Of a stretch of 26,636 nt of DNA, positions 15,945-24,554 are shown piece by piece. Origin of the DNA: CAZKUN01 sp964555935 (GTDB lineage Bacteria; Armatimonadota; Zipacnadia; Zipacnadales; VGFC01); contig CAZKUN010000118.1 of assembly GCA_964555935.1 (NCBI GenBank), positions 1 through 26,636 of the forward strand, read 5' to 3'. The notes under the pieces were generated by a model, which searched no databases, was not told the origin of the DNA, and was given only the letters and a program-made list of their open reading frames with translations. The position numbers were made by a program, and so were the translations under genes. Position 1 is the first letter of the stretch, and each line of letters starts with the position of its first letter.

Positions 15945-16887
15945 AGTCGAGCGCGTAATCCGCCGGCTTCAGCCCCGTCTTGTGTCCTCCGACGCCGATC
16001 TCGTTGGGCTCATATTCACCGACGAGGTCAACGCAACCGTCCGCCGTGATCTGCTCAGCCATGCCAAGCGCCCAGTAGCAGGCGTTCACGCAGAGCCGCC
16101 GAAAGCCGGCGCTCTTCAGATCGCCGGAGTGCCCCATGGTGGTGGTGAAGACCTGGGCGGTGTTCCCTGTCTCTCCGGTGTAGGTCTTCGTCCATGCGAC
16201 GGGCAGGATTTCCTTCTCCGTGAGCACCTCATCGGCCGGATCCATGCCGACCAAGACGTGCCCCACGATGACGGGGCTGCAGTCGCCGCAGAGCGTGGTC
16301 AGCCCGTAGACGTCGGACGGCCCCCAGATGTCATCGCATCCGCGGACGATCGGACAGTCTTCGCGACCGTCGGCGATCACGCCACGCGTGCTCTCGAAGT
16401 TGTGATGGCCGTGATGGTTGACCCAGGTCTCGCCGAGGACTTGTCTTCCCCATCCGCCTTCGGTCTCTCCCTCGGCCCTGCAGGTCCACTTCGCGAAGGG
16501 GCTGTCCGGATTCTTCACATAGTTGAAAGCGTGTGTTGCGGTGCGCAGGCCCATCATGGGCTTGCCGGAATTGGTGAAGTCGATGATCCGCTGCATCTGA
16601 TCGTCCGGAAGCTCGCGGAAGCGCGTGAACATGACCATCATGTCGGCATCCTCGAGCGCCTCGAGCCCGGGGATGTTATCGAGCGTCTGCGGATCGATCT
16701 CGCCCGTCTCGGGATTGATGGCCCAGAGCACGGTACACTTGAAGCCATGATGCGCGGCGAGGATGCGCGCCAACTGTGGCATCGACTCCTCGGACCGATA
16801 CTCCTCATCCCCCGTCACGAACACGATATGCTTGCCGTTCCCTGGACCGTCAGAGCCCTCGTAGACAATAAACTGCTCGCTTGCCAT
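15943..16887 (-). CDS. ThuA-like protein
   Basis: 314 aa, no signal peptide. It has the class-I glutamine-amidotransferase-like fold of ThuA proteins: first strand HIVFVTGDEEYRSEESMPQLARILA, second region ADMMVMFTRFRELPDDQMQRIIDF, then GKPMMGLRTATHAF and VNHHGHHNFESTRG. ThuA works with the Gfo/Idh/MocA enzyme ThuB in rhizobial trehalose, maltitol and sucrose use, where 3-keto derivatives are formed; the exact ThuA reaction is less certain. Two Gfo/Idh/MocA genes occur in this window but in a separate unit. Start ATG 16887 has GGGAGG at 16899-16904 with an 11-nt spacer. It is the longer variety (about 310 aa) found in planctomycete-like genomes. The stop overlaps the ribosome binding site of the next gene. 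Confidence 0.88.
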   Translation of the reverse strand: MASEQFIVYEGSDGPGNGKHIVFVTGDEEYRSEESMPQLARILAAHHGFKCTVLWAINPETGEIDPQTLDNIPGLEALEDADMMVMFTRFRELPDDQMQRIIDFTNSGKPMMGLRTATHAFNYVKNPDSPFAKWTCRAEGETEGGWGRQVLGETWVNHHGHHNFESTRGVIADGREDCPIVRGCDDIWGPSDVYGLTTLCGDCSPVIVGHVLVGMDPADEVLTEKEILPVAWTKTYTGETGNTAQVFTTTMGHSGDLKSAGFRRLCVNACYWALGMAEQITADGCVDLVGEYEPNEIGVGGHKTGLKPADYALD

Positions 16888-16968
16888 GATTGCGGACGCC
16901 TCCCGTGTGATAGTTGAAGCGGTGTTCGGCCCGATGGTCGGACGGCCCTCCTGCGGCTGAGGGCTCGC

Positions 16969-19383
16969 TCAGAGATCGCCGAGGCGGTACAGAGCGACAT
17001 CGTCGATGTAGACCTTCTCGTCCGGCTCAAAGCCGTTCACCACCACGATCAGCAGCATCTCAGCGACGTCCTTTCCGCTGAGTTCCGCGGGGATATCTCC
17101 ACCCGTCGCGACAGCCTGCCAGCGCCCGGGCTCGGGGGTGATGGACGTGCTTGTCGTGACCAGGTTTGCATGGTCGGCATCGCGCGGCGTGATCGCGATC
17201 TCCACCGTGCCCTTCGTCTCAGTGGGCGTGTAGACGAAGCAGACCGCCGCGTAGCGGCCAGGCTCAAAGGGCAGCGTCTGGTTCGGCCCCCCGCGGCTCA
17301 TGCCATCGCACAACATGCTGAGCGTGCCCGTGCGGACCTCGTCCTCGGAGTAGAACATCTTCCCGATTCCCCACTTGACCCAGGTCGCCCACCCATCGCG
17401 ATTCTCGAATGATGCGTCAAGGGCGAGGTTCTCGCCCGCGCCCTCGACCATGTTGAGCATCGTCTGGGCCTGGTCACTGACGACCGAGCCATCACCTGAG
17501 TCCGCCAACCCTCGGAGCCGGTCGGCGACCGCGTCGCTGCGCTCGACCCAATCGAACACCTTCCAGAGGCTCGTGGCGCCCCACGAATCGCCACTCAGGG
17601 CGCTGTACCGATCGATCCCCAGGGAGTGAACAAGCACGGGGTGATCCACAAGCTCCTCCGAGATCTCACGACGCCGCGCGCCCATCCCTGTGCGCGAGAT
17701 CGCGTCATCGAGCGCGGCCAGCGCGTCGGCCTCAGTGTCGATCGCATCGACCGTATCGTCCGAGCCGGCGTAGGCCAGGGCGGAGGCCTCGTAGTAGCCG
17801 AAGGCCTTGAGGAGAAGCTCGGCGCGAGCGCGCTGCTTGTCGGTCTGAGCCTTGGCAACGGATGACTCCAGGAGGCGGCGGCACTCGGCGATCTCGGCGG
17901 CCGTCACATCGGCGAGGTACGTGGCGGTCGAGAAGGTCAGATACTGCCCGCCGTCGGTGAACCATGGCGAATCGAGAATCCGGCGCGTCCAGAAATCCTC
18001 CCAGAAATCATAGTAGGCCTTGAGATCCGTTGCGCCGTCGGCGCCCACGCAGCGGGCGTACCAGTCGTCGAGCAACGCCTCTACGTCCTGACTGGGATCC
18101 CACTGGAGCTTCAGCGAGATGTACAGCTTTGGCCCCTCGCCGAAGTTCGGGTAGGCCTCGGCATAGAGCGCCCGCACTCCGTTCTCATGGCCGAAACGGT
18201 AGTAGTCGGCCATCACGCGAGGCCACACGCGCGGCAGGCAGTAGGGCGTGCCGTAGATGTAGTCGTACCAACCCACGACAGGGCTCTTCTCATGCCAGTC
18301 CTTCGTGGCTTGCTCGCCGTCGGCGCGGATCTCGGGCTTGACCCACTTCATCCGGTCGTACGTCATGTATGGGATGATCCGCTCGTGCACCTGGACGCGG
18401 TCGGGCGGCTGGCCAATCTCGCTGTACGCGAGGCAGCCGAAGAACTTGTCGGGATGGACCTCAAGCACGCCCTCCACCACCGCGTTGGCCCACTCGAAGT
18501 ATCGATCGGACAGGTGGTCGTAGTTGATGAAGTTCTTCGTGCCCGGATCCCGCGCCGTGCAGTTCTCGCAGTAGCAGTGGCCGCTGGAATCGTTGACGCC
18601 CAGGGAGTAAGACTCGACCCCCGGATTGGCATCGAAGTACTTGATGATGTTGGCGATGGCCTCATCGACAATGCCGTCCGCGGTGAAGCACGGTTGCCAG
18701 CGGTGCGTGTCGTTTGTGGGCGGAAGGAAGCGCTCTTCGCCCTGGAGCGGGAAGAACTCCGGATGCGAGAGGGTGTAGGTCTCGGGCGGGAAGAGCGCGT
18801 TCAGGTTGTGATGGAAGCCGACGCGGCCATGCATCCGGTTCCGCCGCGCCCACGTGGTCTGGGCGCTGCCGCGCAGGCCGCTGAAGAGCCGCGAGAAGAA
18901 GGCGGGTTCGACGAGGACGGGGTCCGTGGGAACATCGATCGAGTTCTGCTCCGGCACGTCGGTCCCATCCGGCCCAGGCAGGAGCCAACGGACGCCGACG
19001 TAGCGCTCGAGGAACTCGTAGACGCCAAACTCCGTGCCCCAGTCACTCGGTCCAAGGATGACGATGGCGGAATCGCCGGGGAACTCAATACGAAAGCCGT
19101 CGGCGTCCATGTCGGTGTCGATGGCGAGACCGTCGACCGTCTCGCTTCGACCGACGTGTATCGCCACAAGGTCCTCGGGCGCTTCCTCCACGATCTCCAG
19201 CCGGGCGCCAGTCGATTCCTCGATGAGGGTCTGCATCTCAACGCAGGCAGCGCGTAGCGACGCGGCTGCGTCCGCCTTAAGGACGATGGCGGCGCGGGCC
19301 TCGCCGTCCTCGACGATGGGGACGGCTAGTGCCAGCGACGGCATCAGGGCGATGGCTACGACGGCAGGAATCCACTGTCTCAT
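16969..19383 (-). CDS. DUF4838-domain protein with C-terminal carbohydrate-binding-like domain, exported
   Basis: 804 aa. Signal peptide MRQWIPAVVAIALMPSLALA; ATG 19383 has GGAGG at 19391-19395 (7-nt spacer), and an upstream in-frame start would only lengthen the leader. Residues about 20-160 are the N-terminal alpha/beta domain (EMQTLIEESTGARLEIV, FGVYEFLERYVGVRWLLPG). DUF4838 follows with the motif HCYCENCTARD, a CxCxxC like that of the paralogue at 9561-11828. A helical region covers roughly 480-640. Residues about 660-804 (NLALDASFENRDGWATW through KVYIDDVALYRLG) have the outline of a CBM4/9-type jelly roll. The two DUF4838 proteins differ strongly outside the core, so they are not a recent duplication. 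Catalysis is not established; a glycosidase acting outside the cytoplasm is the best inference. Confidence 0.9.
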   Translation of the reverse strand: MRQWIPAVVAIALMPSLALAVPIVEDGEARAAIVLKADAAASLRAACVEMQTLIEESTGARLEIVEEAPEDLVAIHVGRSETVDGLAIDTDMDADGFRIEFPGDSAIVILGPSDWGTEFGVYEFLERYVGVRWLLPGPDGTDVPEQNSIDVPTDPVLVEPAFFSRLFSGLRGSAQTTWARRNRMHGRVGFHHNLNALFPPETYTLSHPEFFPLQGEERFLPPTNDTHRWQPCFTADGIVDEAIANIIKYFDANPGVESYSLGVNDSSGHCYCENCTARDPGTKNFINYDHLSDRYFEWANAVVEGVLEVHPDKFFGCLAYSEIGQPPDRVQVHERIIPYMTYDRMKWVKPEIRADGEQATKDWHEKSPVVGWYDYIYGTPYCLPRVWPRVMADYYRFGHENGVRALYAEAYPNFGEGPKLYISLKLQWDPSQDVEALLDDWYARCVGADGATDLKAYYDFWEDFWTRRILDSPWFTDGGQYLTFSTATYLADVTAAEIAECRRLLESSVAKAQTDKQRARAELLLKAFGYYEASALAYAGSDDTVDAIDTEADALAALDDAISRTGMGARRREISEELVDHPVLVHSLGIDRYSALSGDSWGATSLWKVFDWVERSDAVADRLRGLADSGDGSVVSDQAQTMLNMVEGAGENLALDASFENRDGWATWVKWGIGKMFYSEDEVRTGTLSMLCDGMSRGGPNQTLPFEPGRYAAVCFVYTPTETKGTVEIAITPRDADHANLVTTSTSITPEPGRWQAVATGGDIPAELSGKDVAEMLLIVVVNGFEPDEKVYIDDVALYRLGDL

Positions 19384-19441
19384 CGGGCGGCCTCCAGGCG
19401 TGTCGGTATGAGGTAACAACGTTTCGACCGAGCAAACGGGC

Positions 19442-21571
19442 TTACCTGCGCGTCACTCGCGCTTCGGCCAGGCGGGCGAACAGCTCATCGGCGGACAGGT
19501 TGTCCGCCTCGATGTAGATGGGATCTCCCGAGAGCGCGAGGTCGGAGCCAGCGACGGCGTTGCCCATCATGTTGGTAACATCGAGACCCCGGCGCTTGAG
19601 CGAGAGCGACATATCAGCGGGCTCCTCGCCCCAGTACCACGCCACGGCAACGGAACGTTCGCCGGATGAGAAGACGTAGCAGTGGGTCTCCGCGCCGAGG
19701 CCAACCTCGCGGCCCAGTGGCTCGAGGCCATCCAGGGCGCGAGACAACGCGCTATAGGCGACGAGGGCTGGACGAGGCGCGCCGTCAAACTCGACTGCGT
19801 ACATGCCCTCGGGGCGGATGATCCACCGGGCGTCCGCCCCGCGTTCGGAATACAGCTCGTAGAACCAGAAGACCTTGCGGATGCCGCTGCCAAGCTCGAT
19901 GACGTGCGACCGCACCATGTCCCGCGCCTGCCGCTGGACGCTCGGGACGCGATGCCATGGCTCGTGGGATTTGGGCACGATCTCTTTCGAATACCAGGGC
20001 GGGACATAGGTGCCTTCTTCGGTATTCCAGATCTCAAGATCGGGCTTGCCATGCTCGGCGAAAATGCGACGGAGGTACTCAACAACGGAGTCAGCGCCCT
20101 TCTTCTGGTACTTGATCTCGGGCGGCCCGGCGTCGGCGACACCATAGAAATGCCCGCAGAAGATATCGATGTACTGGAGCCCCCCGAGCGCCGCGAGGGC
20201 CTCGAGGAACTCGTTGTCGGCCCAGGCCGTGTCGCCGGCGACGATGAGGCAGTCGGGGTCAGCGCGCTTCGCGGCCTCGTGGGCGGTCTTCAGGATCGGC
20301 AGGAAATCCTCGGCGTTCATCCACGCTGTGGGCTCGTTCATGACTTCCCAATGGGTGAACCGATCCTTGTACCGCGAGACCGTCTCGAAGACGTAGCGCT
20401 CCCACGCGTCGAGCCGCGGCATCTTGGCGGTCTCAGACTGGCCCTTGCTCCAGCCGCCATGGGTGGGCGTGTCGGAGTTGGCCCAAGCGGGCACGGCGGC
20501 GAGCACGGGCAGCGCGCTGATACCAAGCTCATCGAGGCTCCGCAGGAAGAACTGGTCCTCTTCCCTCTCTTCCGGCCACGAGAACGGGCCATCCTCCGGC
20601 TGAACGGCGGGCCAGGCCAGGAGATAGGTGCGTAGCCATCGGACGCCGAGATGCTCGAGAGCAGAATGCGCGAAACCGTGCAGGCCGAAGTGGGAGTCGG
20701 CGACAGGCTCGCGCGGAGTGCCGTCGATGACGCCGAAGATGAGTTCCTCGGCATCGAACACCTCGCCTGATCCGCCAATCACCTCCACAGTCGCCCTGTA
20801 CGAGCCGAGCGGCACCTTCCCAAGCCGGATCTCCGGCCTCGCAGGCGGGCGCTCACCGGAGTAGGGCGTGTTTCCGAAGTAGTCCTCGACGGAGTAGCGG
20901 ATGGTCAGGTCGCCGGGGTCGGTCTCGCTGAAGACCGATGGTCGGATGCGGACATCTTCGCCACCGAAGTACAGGTTCTCATTCTTCGTAGGATGGTTGC
21001 AGCTCAGGCCCAGGTCAACCGGCCGACCAGGCGCGTAGTCGGTCAGGTCGCCCTCTTCGAGTTGAACGCCGTCAATCCACGCGACACCGTCCTCCGGGAA
21101 AGGGATCAGCACCCAGGCGTAGCTGCCCTCCGTCTCGCCCATCGTAATCCGATTGCTATAGCGCTTCCACTCAGTGGTCAGCCTGAAGTTCGACCAGCCC
21201 CAGTCCTGCCACTTGTCACCAACGCTCACTGTGAGCGGCAGGCCATCGCGCTCGCCCTTGGCGTAGAGCGACACCGTGTACGTCTTCCCTTGTTCGAGCT
21301 TGATCCAGCGAAACGTGCACCACGGGGAGAAGCCCTCGCGCCCGAAGGGCGGGACGAAGCGGAGCTTGAGGCTGTGATCGCCGTGCGCGGCGGTCGTGGG
21401 GTCGATCTCTCCCCGGCGCGGATCGCCCGCGAGCCCGTGCTTGATCCACGTGTACGCCAGGAACGAGCTGAAGCCATCGTATCCCGTCTCGAAGCTGCTG
21501 CCGTCGAGGATGAGGTTGGGGCCGCCCGAGGCCGGGCCGGTGAGGCAGAGCGCAAGCAAGGCGATGGGCAT
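19442..21571 (-). CDS. Exported clan GH-A glycoside hydrolase (GH39/GH5-like) with N-terminal CBM
   Basis: 709 aa. A short signal-like start, MPIALLALCLTGPASG, lacks basic residues; an in-frame stop just upstream excludes a longer leader, and GAGGAG at 21580-21585 (8-nt spacer) supports ATG 21571. Residues about 18-185 resemble a CBM4/9-type module, ending in the characteristic AWIDGVQLEEG and DYAPG. A second beta domain follows (about 190-285). The catalytic barrel begins at LGVRWLRTYLLAWP; the acid/base motif is WEVMNEP with E413, and the nucleophile strand is LEIWNTEEG with E518 or E519. This NEP plus later Glu arrangement defines clan GH-A retaining enzymes. The C-terminal 100 residues form a beta-sandwich. 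Family (GH39, GH5, other) and substrate are not decided. Confidence 0.88.
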   Translation of the reverse strand: MPIALLALCLTGPASGGPNLILDGSSFETGYDGFSSFLAYTWIKHGLAGDPRRGEIDPTTAAHGDHSLKLRFVPPFGREGFSPWCTFRWIKLEQGKTYTVSLYAKGERDGLPLTVSVGDKWQDWGWSNFRLTTEWKRYSNRITMGETEGSYAWVLIPFPEDGVAWIDGVQLEEGDLTDYAPGRPVDLGLSCNHPTKNENLYFGGEDVRIRPSVFSETDPGDLTIRYSVEDYFGNTPYSGERPPARPEIRLGKVPLGSYRATVEVIGGSGEVFDAEELIFGVIDGTPREPVADSHFGLHGFAHSALEHLGVRWLRTYLLAWPAVQPEDGPFSWPEEREEDQFFLRSLDELGISALPVLAAVPAWANSDTPTHGGWSKGQSETAKMPRLDAWERYVFETVSRYKDRFTHWEVMNEPTAWMNAEDFLPILKTAHEAAKRADPDCLIVAGDTAWADNEFLEALAALGGLQYIDIFCGHFYGVADAGPPEIKYQKKGADSVVEYLRRIFAEHGKPDLEIWNTEEGTYVPPWYSKEIVPKSHEPWHRVPSVQRQARDMVRSHVIELGSGIRKVFWFYELYSERGADARWIIRPEGMYAVEFDGAPRPALVAYSALSRALDGLEPLGREVGLGAETHCYVFSSGERSVAVAWYWGEEPADMSLSLKRRGLDVTNMMGNAVAGSDLALSGDPIYIEADNLSADELFARLAEARVTRR

Positions 21572-21648
21572 TGAGCGTTCTCCTCAGTTGGGCTTACTCC
21601 TCGGCAATCAGCGCGCGTCGACCGATTACCCTCTGACTCGGCACGGTG

Positions 21649-24504
21649 CTATTCGAAACGAAGCGTGCCGAAGACGGTTCCCAGATCCCGCGGCAGGTGG
21701 AAGGGCGCGTCGCCCGCCGACCATGGGACAGCGGTGAGTTTTTCGCGGCCCTGTCGGAGATGGATGACGACGTTCACGCGCCAGACGTCGCCAGGCTGCG
21801 GCGTCGCCCCAAGGGTCTTCAGCGGGATGGTGGCGTCGATGCGGAAACCGTCATCCAGTAAATGCGTGTCCGCGGTCCACTCCCCGTCCCATTTGAGGTT
21901 ACGGACGAAGTGGCCGGCGAACGAATCGTACTTGGTGTGAGACTCCGACACGCCGCCGCCAGGAGTCGCGGCGAAGGCCACGTACGATCTCTCAGCCCCA
22001 GCCGTGTCGATGAGGAAATGCGCGCCATCGCCGGCGTAGACATCCCACGAATCATGGGCGCCCGGAGTGCGAGGGATGGCGGAGACGTCGATGCCCGTGA
22101 CCTCACACGCCAGGTGGAGGCTTTCGGCGTCACGGCTGGCGCCGATGCGCGCAACACCAGAATCGAATGCCACGCGAGATGTCAGCGACGGTTTCTCGGC
22201 AACGGGGCAGCGCAGTTCAGGCACGGCGCGAAGCGGCAGCTCGTGGCGCAGCACGACGAGGTCGCCGCTCAGCAACTCGACGCGGGCGCGAGGACTGGCG
22301 TCGTGGGTCGTCGCCGAGCCCGCCGCGCGGAATTGAGTGACGACTTCAGCGCCCGGCGCGATGTCGACGGCGGAGGCGTTGGGAGATACATCCAGGCCGT
22401 CTGCCCGCGCCCAGGTCACCCGCGCGGTAATAGGATGATCGAACGCGTTGCGAACCGGAACGGACACCTCGCCGTCAACCTGCCCGTCGGTGTCGGCGAC
22501 AACCGTAAGGGGCTTCAGGACAGAACGCTGTTCGTTGGCCTGGACCAGATCCGGGTGCCAAGTGGTGAACTCAACCGCCGGCCCACCCCGCAGGCCGTAG
22601 ATGGCGCTGACTTTGCTCCTCAAATCGCGCTCCGTGGCGTAACCGGCCCGGCCGAGGGCGGTCTTCGGCTCATGGTTGAACATGAACACCCCGGGCGCCC
22701 CGCCGTCAAGCGCCCCATCGATCCCGCGCTCCAGATCGGCCATGCTGAGTCCGCCCTTGACCCATTCGTGCTCGACGAAACTGACGTCTTGCACCTTGCG
22801 CGGCCAAACCTCCGTGCGCGTCCCCTTGGCCATGTCGACGTAGTCCATCATGTTTGGGCCCTCGGGCATGATGATGTCGAAGATGTCCTCGTCGATCCAC
22901 GTCCGCGGATCGAGCCCCTGGTCCTGCATTATTCCGGTGCCCCAGTGCTTCAGGTGCCAGCTTTCGTCGCCGAAACTCGCGCACAGCGCGACGTAACAGT
23001 CGCTGTCCTCCTTGACCTCATCAACCGCCGCGCGCAGGTCGCGGACGAACTGGTTCATGTGCTCGGCCTTGTTCGGCTCGTCGGTATTGAAGAAGTGCCC
23101 GTAGCGAGTGAAATCGATGATGAAGCCATCGATGTCGTGGTTCTCCACGATCCACGTGATCTTCTCGACCTGATAGGCGCGGACTTCGGGGAGAGCGTAG
23201 TCCCAGTTGCCCGGGCCACGTTTGATCATCCACTCGGGATGGGCGCGCATGGTGGCATCGCGTGAGAACGACCGCTCCGCCATGAGCGATACGAAGAGCC
23301 TCAGCCCCAGCTCGTGGGCCCGATCCGTGAGAACGTCCACGATGTTCGTGTCGCTCTCGGCGCACCACCGGAAGAACTCGTTCGCACGATAGTCTCCGTG
23401 CCGCGTGTGACCGGTCATCTGGTACAGCTCAGTGTAGGGCGTCGGGATCGTGATCCCGCCGAGGCCGCCCAGCTCCACGTTGAGGAAGTCAGCCGAGGCA
23501 TCGCGCAGAGGCTCGAGCAACCTCGCGATGCAGGCCTCGTCATGGACGCCCCACTTCCAGAAGTAGCTGAAGCCATCGTTGTCATAGCCCAAGACTCTCA
23601 CGTCCTGGCTGTCTCGCTCTTCCTTGACCCGGCGGGCCTGGCGCTGCGAGAGTTTGACCAGTCGGACGCCCGCGAGCGACGCGACAGCGGCGCGAGTTTC
23701 GCTATCGTACGTGCCATAGGGTTGCTGGAAGACGAGGCTCTGGCCGGTGAGGTCGGCGGCCCGGTAGCGAATCTCGACCAGGCGCCCCTCAGCCCCGGAC
23801 GCCTGGCTCGGATCGCAGTGGAGGAAGTAGGGCTCGTCAGACAATCGAACGTCGATGCCGCCCAGCGTGGGGTGCGCGTAGGTGAGCACCCAGATCTCGT
23901 ACCAACCACGCAGATCGAGGGGCAACTCGAGCGCCGAAGCGAGGGTGGATTCGGGGTCCGCGACGTCTTGCGTCTCCACCGACACGAGTGCGGCGTCATC
24001 ACCTGCGTCCGTGTGGTAGCTGCGCAGCCACCACTTGCCTTTTTCGCCCGTCGTCGAGATCGCTTCACTCGGAGCCAAGAACGACATGTCGGTGATGAGG
24101 ATCTCGTCGCCGGTCTTCAGGCCGTCTGGCCTGCGAATCGCGTTGGCAAACTGGCGACCACGGATGCGCGTCGCCGCGTAGACCGTTTCTTCGCCGAGGG
24201 AGGCGCTGACGACCGCGCTGCCCTTCTCCAGCCTGGTCACATTGCGGCGGGCGAGCGTGACGGACGCCTCGCCGCCATTCATCTCCGCCGAGCCACTCCA
24301 GAGCGTATCGCCCGAGTAGTTGAGAATCGCGAAGCCGACGGTTCCGGTCGCGTCTGGTCCGGCCGCGAGGCGCAGCTCCGTATCTTGGCCGACGGGGATC
24401 TCATCCGGGACGCGTAGTTCGAGCGCGCCGTCGGCATTGGCCGCCATGCCCGAGACCAGCGCGCCGACTACGGAGAGGCCGATGTGCGTGCGTGTGGGTG
24501 CCAT
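21649..24504 (-). CDS. Exported GHL10-type hydrolase-like protein with C-terminal CBM9-like domain
   Basis: 951 aa from ATG 24504, which gives a signal peptide MAPTRTHIGLSVVGALVSGMAANA. TTG 24525 is in frame but adds nothing useful; neither has a good Shine-Dalgarno. Residues about 25-290 are beta-rich. The barrel (about 300-640) resembles glycosyl-hydrolase-like family 10: HPEWMIKRG, YALPEVRAYQVEKITWIVENHDIDGFIIDFTR (about 435-465) and DEDIFDIIMPEG. A beta-sandwich linker precedes a C-terminal CBM9-like domain (about 790-951; ESLHLACEVTGIDVSA, FRIDATIPLKTLGATPQPGDVWRVNV). The other GHL10-type protein here (7253-9367) has different flanking modules. Catalytic acids are inferred from barrel-strand Asp residues only, and GHL10 proteins are poorly characterised. 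Confidence 0.87.
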   Translation of the reverse strand: MAPTRTHIGLSVVGALVSGMAANADGALELRVPDEIPVGQDTELRLAAGPDATGTVGFAILNYSGDTLWSGSAEMNGGEASVTLARRNVTRLEKGSAVVSASLGEETVYAATRIRGRQFANAIRRPDGLKTGDEILITDMSFLAPSEAISTTGEKGKWWLRSYHTDAGDDAALVSVETQDVADPESTLASALELPLDLRGWYEIWVLTYAHPTLGGIDVRLSDEPYFLHCDPSQASGAEGRLVEIRYRAADLTGQSLVFQQPYGTYDSETRAAVASLAGVRLVKLSQRQARRVKEERDSQDVRVLGYDNDGFSYFWKWGVHDEACIARLLEPLRDASADFLNVELGGLGGITIPTPYTELYQMTGHTRHGDYRANEFFRWCAESDTNIVDVLTDRAHELGLRLFVSLMAERSFSRDATMRAHPEWMIKRGPGNWDYALPEVRAYQVEKITWIVENHDIDGFIIDFTRYGHFFNTDEPNKAEHMNQFVRDLRAAVDEVKEDSDCYVALCASFGDESWHLKHWGTGIMQDQGLDPRTWIDEDIFDIIMPEGPNMMDYVDMAKGTRTEVWPRKVQDVSFVEHEWVKGGLSMADLERGIDGALDGGAPGVFMFNHEPKTALGRAGYATERDLRSKVSAIYGLRGGPAVEFTTWHPDLVQANEQRSVLKPLTVVADTDGQVDGEVSVPVRNAFDHPITARVTWARADGLDVSPNASAVDIAPGAEVVTQFRAAGSATTHDASPRARVELLSGDLVVLRHELPLRAVPELRCPVAEKPSLTSRVAFDSGVARIGASRDAESLHLACEVTGIDVSAIPRTPGAHDSWDVYAGDGAHFLIDTAGAERSYVAFAATPGGGVSESHTKYDSFAGHFVRNLKWDGEWTADTHLLDDGFRIDATIPLKTLGATPQPGDVWRVNVVIHLRQGREKLTAVPWSAGDAPFHLPRDLGTVFGTLRFE

Positions 24505-24530
24505 GCCTGAGCATTCCCGAGCCAACGGGC

Positions 24531-24552
24531 CGAGCCCTGCGCGCAGGGCTCG
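24531..24552. repeat. Perfect 22-bp palindrome between array genes
   Basis: An uninterrupted self-complementary sequence (centre GCGC, outer ends CGAGCCC and GGGCTCG), 2 nt beyond the stop of the PcRGLX/YetA-like gene and 26 nt before the next start. In mRNA it could fold to a stem of about 9 bp with a 4-nt loop. No T-run follows on the minus strand, so it is probably not a simple terminator. It could stabilise the upstream message, modulate the next start (which lacks a good ribosome binding site) or bind a dimeric protein. Confidence 0.75.
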
Positions 24553-24554
24553 AA

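Noticed and set aside
14685..16049. + strand open frame of 454 codons across the FAD oxidoreductase and ThuA-like genes
   Set aside because: It runs antisense through two motif-bearing genes and their junction; Val/Arg/His-rich peptide without domains.
16945..16964. Hairpin GCCCTC-8 nt-GAGGGC after the DUF4838/CBM gene region as a terminator
   Set aside because: Only 6 bp, no T-run on either strand, and it lies upstream of that gene's stop side within a short gap; too weak to call.
21862..23265. + strand open frame of 467 codons opposite the GHL10+CBM9 gene
   Set aside because: Antisense shadow of a gene with recognisable barrel segments and CBM9-like domain; no family features of its own.
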